In this document: one piece after another, positions 57,906 through 64,000 of the stretch | Position numbering within the stretch: the stretch's first letter is position 1 | Layout: the number at the start of each line of letters is the position of its first letter | Assembly (NCBI GenBank): GCA_037176705.1 | Contig: CM073887.1 | Coordinates: 26,415,501-26,479,500 of the forward strand | Source: Molossus alvarezi | Lineage: Eukaryota > Chordata > Mammalia > Chiroptera > Molossidae | Length of the DNA stretch: 64,000 bases | Reading direction: 5' to 3' | The notes under the pieces: model-generated | The model's database searches: none | What the model was told of the DNA's origin: nothing | What the model saw: only the letters and a program-made list of their open reading frames with translations | Program-made: the position numbers and the translations under genes

Positions 57906-59044
57906 ACAACTCGTAAATCCATAGTAGCCTCTTAAGATTGTGGTGACAGTCAGTTTATAAAAATAAGCTAAAAGAATGAGAATGGAAGAGCAGAAAGATA
58001 GAAAGAACTGGAGAATTTGATGACTCTGTTAAGCCACTGAATAAATTATCCCTGGAATGACCTATCTGCAATAATCTTGTTATATAAAATTTCCCAGAAT
58101 GTTTAAGGCACTTGTGGTAAAATGTTTGGTGTACAGATTTTTTTAAAATCTTGATTAATACTAAAAACAAAAAGGATATTAATCCTCCCAACACCGTAAC
58201 ATAACAAAACTCATAAGTCAAATACAATTTTGTCAGACTCCAAAGTATATATTCTTAAATATCATACTAAATTGACTTGCTAATCATGCATTTGATATAT
58301 ACAGTTCAAATGTTTTCATCTTCCTTGGTTGCTTTTATGTGGGTCTCTTGACCAATCAACACAGCCTATGTCCTCACCTTCGTTTGTGTTTTACTGTTTT
58401 CCCAGCCTCTTAGCCTCATTTGTGATCTTGTCACCCTTTTTTCTTTACCTATCTTCAAAATTTTTATAACACTAGGAAAAATCAGTGAAGCAAATAGGAT
58501 ATATAGTATCCATAACCCATTGTCATTTTTCCTTTATTAACTATTCATTAATATTTTTTCATTTTGTCTTAGACAAATCATATAACTGATCCTTAATGGT
58601 TTTGTTAACTAGTAGTTACTAGAACTGGCATCTTCTTATTCAACTGGACCTGTTTTAGATGCTAAATATGGCCCAGGGCGAAATGCCTCCATAGAAAGTC
58701 ACTCCCTTAGGAGAAACTGTCTGTAATATTCTTTGTGTGGGCACTAGAATCTTTTCTAAGGTGACTTTGCATTTCTTCACTTTTTTTTTTTTTTTATGTA
58801 AAACCAGCTTGTGACTCACTATCAGCTTTCTTGAACCTTTCACAAAATGTCTTCAACTTTAAGTGTGGGACTTGTGCTTTTCATCCAGAAGATAGCGAAC
58901 CGTCCTTGTAAAGACTTAGCTAAATCATTTTGATACATCTTGTGAACTTACAGAAGTCCCATTTCATGGGGCACCGACTCTCTGGGAAATGCTCTTCTCC
59001 AAGATATGAGTGAGACTGCCAGGATACATTAGCATTAAATGCAA
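57906..59044. other. Unique sequence
   Basis: A T run at 58783-58797 stands alone. It could be a minus-strand poly(A), but the sequence between it and the L1 at 59045 is not recognisable as L1 3'UTR. Confidence 0.35.
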
Positions 59045-59625
59045 CATGCAGAGAGATTAGAGATGAGTATTTTTTCATGTCTCCTGGCTTTTGTATGTCC
59101 TGTTTGGAGAAGTGTCTATTCAGGTCCTCTGCCCACTTTTTAATTAGATTGTAAGAGTACTGTATATATTTTGGATATTAACCCTTTATCTGATGTATCA
59201 TTGGCAAATACGTTCTTCCAGAGAGTGGGTTCCCTTTTCATTTTGATGCTGGTTTCTTTTGCCGTGCAGAAGTTTTTAGTTAGGCGTAGTCCCATTTTAT
59301 TTCCCTTTGTTTCTCTTGCTCTTGGCGATGTATCAGTGAGAATTCCACAACATATGATGTCTGAGATTATTCTGCCTACATTTTCTTCTAGGACTTTTAT
59401 GGTTTCATGAGTTACATTTAAGTCTTTCATCCATTTTGAGTTTATTCTTATACATGGTATAAGTTGGTGGTCTAGTTTTATTGCATGTAGCTGTCCAATT
59501 TTTCCAACACTATTTATTGAAGAGACTGTCTTTTCTCCATTGTATGCTCTTGCCTCCTTTGTCAAATATTAATTGTGCATACTGTCTTGGGTCGATATCT
59601 GGTTTCTCTGTTCTCTTCCATTTAT

Positions 59626-59901
59626 CTATATGTTTTTTTTTTATTTGTTTTTTGTTTTTTTTTATCCTCACCTGAGGACATTTTTCCATTTTTTGTTCAG
59701 GTAGAGTGGGAGGGAGAGAGGAACAGAGAGAAACATCAACATGAAAGGGACACATCGAGTGGCTGCCACCCGCACGACCAAGCAGGGCCAGGGACAAACT
59801 GCAACCGAGGTATGCGCCCCTAGCAGGAACTGAATCCAGGTCTCTCAGGACGGCAGGCCGATGCTCTAACCGCTGAACCAAACTGACCAGGGTGCTATAT
59901 G
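59626..59901 (-). mobile_element. Ves SINE in L1, antisense
   Basis: The body is about 59633-59894. The L1 phrase CTATATG is repeated at 59626-59632 and 59895-59901 as the target duplication. The head ends 'ctgaaccaaactgaccaggg' on the plus strand. Confidence 0.9.
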
Positions 59902-60268
59902 CCTGTTTTTGTGCCAGTATCAAACTGTTGATAATGATGGCTTTGTAGTATAACTTGATATCTGGAATTGGGATCCCTCCCACTTTGTTCTTTTTCAAGA
60001 TTGCTGTGGCTATTTGGGGTCTTTTTTGGGTTCCATAGAAATGTTTGAAGTATTTGTTCTAGATCTGTGAAATATGCCATTTAATAGGGATTGCATTGAA
60101 TCTGTAGATTACTTTGAGTAGTATGAACATTTTAATGATGTTGATTTTTCCAGTCCATGATAATGGTATATGTTTCCACTTTTTTATGTCTTCCTCTATT
60201 TCTTTGTTCAATGTTCTGCAGTTTCCTGAGAACAGGTTCTTTTACCTCCTTGGTTAAGTTTATTACTA

Positions 60269-60310
60269 GGTATTTGTTGTTGTTGTTGTTGTTGTTGTTG
60301 TTGCTGCTGC
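60269..60310. repeat. (TTG)n tract in L1
   Basis: About 11 TTG units ending in TTGCTGCTG, inside the antisense L1. Confidence 0.9.
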
Positions 60311-60753
60311 AATGGTAAATGGGATTGTTTCTTTAGCTTTCCTTTCTGAGTGTTCCTTATTGGTGTATAAAAATGCCATCAATTTCTGGATGTTGATTTT
60401 GTATCCTGCTACTTTGCCAATTCATTTTTTAATTCTAGTAGATTTTTTTATGGAGTCTTTAGGGTTTTCTATGTACAGTATCATGTTGTCTGCAGATAAT
60501 GAGCTTCACTTCCTCCTTTCCAATTTAGATCCCTTTTATTTGTTCTACTTATCTAATTGCTATGGCTAAGACTTCCAGTACTATGTTAAATAAGAGTAGT
60601 GAAAGTGGGCATCCCTGTCTTGTTCCTGTTCTTAAGAGAAATACTTTTTGTTTTTGCCCATTGAGTATGATGTTGGCTGTAGGTTTTTCATATATGGTCT
60701 TTATTAGGTTGAGATATGATTTCTCTATTCCCACTTTGCTGAGCATTTTTATC

Positions 60754-61132
60754 AAAAATGGGTGCTGGCTCTGGTCAGTTTGGCTCAGTGGTTAGACCAA
60801 GGAGTCAGGCTGCAGACCAAGGAGTCACGGATTTGATTCTGGCCAAGGGCACATACCTCAGTTGAGGTTAGGTCCCCGGCCCTGGTCGGGGTCATGCAGG
60901 AGGCAACCAGTCGATGAATCTTTCTTCTCTCTCTCTCTCTCTCTCCTTCCCACTCTATCTGAAGATAAATGGGGGGAAAATATCCTTGGGTGAGGATTAA
61001 AAAAAAAGAAACGGCCCTGGCCAGTTTGGCTCAGTGGTTGGAGCATCAGCCTGCAGACCAGAGAGAGTCCCGGGTTTGGTTCCTGCTAGGGGCACGTACC
61101 AAAAAAACAAGAAAGAAAAAAATGGGTGTTGG
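60754..61132 (+). mobile_element. Ves SINE in L1, carrying a second short SINE
   Basis: The body (60769-61012) runs from 'ctctggtcagtttggctcag' to 'ataaatggggggaaaatatccttgggtgaggattaaaa'. The L1 target duplication is AAAAATGGGTGCTGG (60754-60768) and AAAAATGGGTGTTGG (61118-61132), and it encloses the short SINE too, so the short one came later into this element's tail. Confidence 0.92.
61013..61110 (+). mobile_element. Short head-only Ves-type SINE
   Basis: Reads GGCCCTGGCCAGTTTGGCTC to 'ggggcacgtacc' and then 'aaaaaaacaagaaag'. It has the same 3' boundary and the same tail pattern as the copy at 43.4 kb. It sits in the A-rich tail of the SINE just upstream, so its own duplication is hidden by A-rich sequence. 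Confidence 0.88.
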
Positions 61133-61430
61133 ATTTTGTCAAATACTTTTCCAGCATCTATTAACATGATCATATAATTTTTATCTTTCATTTTGTTAAT
61201 GTAGTGTATCACATTTATTGATTTGCAAATATTATACCAGCCTTGCATCCCTGAGATGAATCCCACTTGGTCATGGTGAATAATTTTTAATGTATTGCTG
61301 GGTCCAATTTGCTAATATTTTGTTGAGGATTTTGGTATCTATGTTCATCAGGGATATTGACCAATAGTTTTCTTTCTTTGTAGTGTCCTTATCTGGTTTT
61401 GGGATGAGGATTATACTGGCCTCATAAAAA

Positions 61431-63117
61431 AAAGCTTATATCCAGCAAGGCTATCATTCAAAATAAAAGGTAAAATAAAGAGCTTCCCAGAGAAAAATAG
61501 GCTACAGGAATATATTAGCACCAAACCAGGGCTGCAAGAAATGTTAAAAGACCTGTTATAATAAGCAGAAAAATAGAGAGAGAAACATATCCATAATAAA
61601 TAAAAATGGCAATAAATAAGTATATATCAGTAATAACCTTAAATGTAAATGGATTAAATGCTCCAATCAAAAGGCACAAAGTAGCTGAATGGATAAGAAA
61701 GCATGACTCATATTCATGTTGTTTACAAAAGACCCACCTCACAACAAAAGACTCACACAGGTTGAAAGAGAAGGGATGAGACAAATTTTCTAAGCAAAAG
61801 GAAATTTTAAAAAAGGTGGGGTAGCAATACTCGTATCTGATAAAATAGGCTTCAAAATGGAGGCTATAACAAGAGGCAAAGAAGGCCACTACATAATATT
61901 GAAAGGATCTATCCAGCAGGAAGATATAACCTTGGTAAACATATATGCACCCAATATAGAAGCACCAAAATATATTTTAAAACTTCTGGAGGACTTCAAA
62001 GGAGATATCAACAGCAATACAATCATTGCAGGGGACTTCAACAATCCACTGACATCACTGGATAGATACTCTAGACAAAAAATTAACAAAGAAACAGAGA
62101 CTCTAAATGACACCCTAGATCAAATGCATTTAATAGATATTTACAGATAATAACACCTGAAAACTACAGAATTCACATTCTTCTCAAGTGCACATGGGAC
62201 ATTCTCAAAGATAGACCACATGTTAGGACACAAACTAAGTCTCTATAAATTCAAGAAGATTGAAATCATATCAAGCATCTTCTCAGATCACAATGACATG
62301 AAACTAGAAATCAATTGCAACAAGAACATGCAAAGACATTTCAACACATGGAGGCTAAATATCATGTTATTAAACAATGAATGGGTTACCAAAAAGATCA
62401 AAGAAGAAATAAAAAAAAACATACTGGAAATCAATGAAAATGAACACACAACACAAAATCTATGGAATGCAGTGAAAGCTGTCCTGAGAGGGAAGTTCAT
62501 AGCATTACAGGCGTACCTCAAGAAACAAGAAAAATTTCTAGTAGATTCTCTAATCCTACCACTTAAAGAACTAGAAAGTAAACAAAAAGTAAACAGAACA
62601 AGTAGAAGGAAAAAAATAGTAAAGGTCAGAGTGGAAATAAATGATATGGAGACTAAAAACACAATTCAAAAGATCAATGAAACAAAGAGGTGGTTCTTTT
62701 AAAAGATAAATGTGATTAATGAACCTTTAACCTGACTCACCAAGAAACAAAGATAGAGGATCCAAATAAACAAAATCAGAAATGAAAGTGGAAAAATAAC
62801 AACTGACACCACAGAAATACAAAGGATTGTTAGAAAATACTATGAACAATTATACGCCGACAAATTGGACAACCTAGGCAAAATGGAGAAATTTCTAGAA
62901 TCACACTATCTCCAAAATCTCAACATGAAAGAGACAGAAAACTTGAACAGACCAATAACAATTAAGGAAATTGAAGCTGTAATCAATAAACTCTCAGCGA
63001 ACAAAAGCCCAGGTCCAGGCAGCTTCACAGGGGAGTTTTACTAAACAGTCAAAGAAGAATTAACACCCATTATCCTCAAACTATTCCAAATATTCAAGAG
63101 GAAGGAAAAATCTAGTT
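61431..63117 (+). mobile_element. L1 5' portion (ORF2 endonuclease to RT start), inverted
   Basis: Plus-strand L1 sequence beginning about 175 bp before ORF2. ORF2 starts at ATG 61606 (MAINKYISVITLNVNGLN, the endonuclease opening). The catalytic glutamate of the 'QETHL' motif is lysine here (codon 61729-61731). A stop (about 61777) and frameshift follow. Long open stretches remain at 61857-62150 (with 'AGDFNNPL') and 62220-62702. The sequence reaches 'NKSPGPGSFTGEFY' near 63005-63045 and ends at about 63117, just where the antisense part at 61430 takes up the reading. Confidence 0.93.
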
Positions 63118-64000
63118 TTCAAATGATGTACTAATATATAGACTTTAGTTATACTACACAAAATAACCCATTATAATTAAGCATGGTTATCTCAGAAATA
63201 CAATAATCTTCCAATAGAAAAAAAGTTATTTTAAGTAGCATTTTAGTTAAATAAGTAAAAATATGATAAATTTAGTAGATGCGAAAAGATTTAGGAACAA
63301 ACTAGTAGACTTGACCAAGCCCCATCAAGCAGCCCTGGAGAGCAGTAAATTGATGGGAGGGTTGCTTATGGTCATTTAAAAAAAAAGTTGCTGACATGTT
63401 TATATCTGAACGCAGGGACCCAAGAAGAAACACTTGCAGAGTCTCTGAATACAGGCAGCTGATTACAGTTGGGGGATAGCCAACAGCAGACTGTGCTAAA
63501 GAGACTTGTTACCAAAAGGAACAAGAAAATAGGAAGTACTATTTATGAGACATAATGGAAACAAAGTAAGGATGGGCAGACTGATAATTAGGAACTAAAT
63601 CTATAAACAAGGGCCTAGGTTGCTCAGGGTTTTCCTTTTGTGTGGTCTTGCAGGCTTTACTTGGCTAGGAGTGGTTTCCTAAAATTACTGAACTATGCCA
63701 GAACAATTATCTAATGAATTCCAATACATCATTTCCAATATTCATTAATATGATAAAGAATACCTTTTAAAAATAATAAAACAACATCTTAAAGGCATTT
63801 TCTTTAAATAAAATATAAACTTAAGTTTATTAATGTTTGTTTTTAAATCGTTTCTACAATAAATGAAAAAATGAAAGTCTGGTTTTAAAATAAATAAAAA
63901 TTTTGGAACTAGGGGGAGAAATACAATCATGTTTCTATTAGAATTTTGATCTATAAAATTCAAAAACTCAACTAAAACAAATTATTTTAAGAATTTAATA
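63118..64000. other. Unique AT-rich sequence to the window end
   Basis: No repeat or gene is recognised beyond the L1 boundary. Confidence 0.4.

Larger units (their letters stand above)
59045..61430 (-). mobile_element. L1 ORF2 3' portion, antisense, with nested SINEs
   Basis: On the minus strand this reads the L1 ORF2 reverse transcriptase from just before its core (starting '[10 protein letters not shown]' near 61400), through an intact-looking '[11 protein letters not shown]' (about 60610-60640), to the C-terminal region ending near 59045, before the ORF2 stop. The metal-binding YADD/FADD-type box is changed to SADN (60482-60496 area), and several frameshifts are present, so the enzyme is dead. 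Three Ves-type insertions interrupt it. No 3'UTR or poly(A) follows at its 3' end. Confidence 0.92.

Noticed and set aside
58783..58797. Poly(A) of the antisense L1 at 59045
   Set aside because: The 250 bases between do not read as L1 3'UTR, and the L1 breaks off within ORF2, so a link is not supported.

Overview
This window is vertebrate, and specifically mammalian, nuclear DNA: AT-rich, without operons or dense open reading frames, and filled with interspersed repeats of several ages. About twenty copies of a tRNA-headed SINE, with a head like GGCCCTGGCCAGTTTGGCTCAG or CCAGCTGGTGTGGCTCAG, match the Ves SINE group known from bats. Together with a SPIN-like hAT element, a mariner-type terminus and mammal-wide repeats (MIR, L2, MLT1, MER5A-like, Tigger1-derived), this points to a yangochiropteran bat, probably vespertilionoid. 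I could not identify any known protein-coding gene with confidence. The window reads as intergenic or deep intronic sequence.

Layout. 0-17 kb is mostly unique AT-rich DNA with a 99-bp L1 insertion, MIR and L2 remnants, an 18-bp perfect hairpin (2.9 kb), a likely polyadenylated retrocopy on the minus strand (7.1 kb), a MER3-like element and a GC-richer LTR-like block (11.1-12.2 kb). 17.4-24.9 kb is repeat-dense: a nested inverted Ves pair, a solo LTR with CCAAT, GC and TATA boxes (18.1-18.8 kb), several Ves copies, an L2 split by a SPIN-like hAT and a Ves, and an ERVL/MaLR gag remnant split by another Ves. 25-36 kb holds a Tigger1-type element, MIR, L2, MER5A-like and MLT1 copies, and the most gene-like item, a 92-codon ORF at 32947-33225 with an acceptor-like site, strong start context, predicted C-terminal membrane anchor and immediate AATAAA. 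37-40 kb is nearly repeat-free. 40-50 kb has two 5'-truncated L1 3' ends with nested SINEs and two short head-only SINEs. 50-54.5 kb contains a class II endogenous retrovirus pol fragment, a mariner terminus, and a minus-strand L1 whose 5'UTR joins directly to its 3' end. 59-63.1 kb is an L1 with an internal inversion, carrying three SINEs and visible damage to both enzymatic domains.

The content shows layers of retrotransposition rather than genes acting together. Target-site duplications and nesting give a clear relative order of events in many places. The strongest candidates for something undescribed are the short head-only SINE subfamily (three copies sharing one 3' boundary), the 92-codon ORF, and the SPIN-ended element with a different interior.
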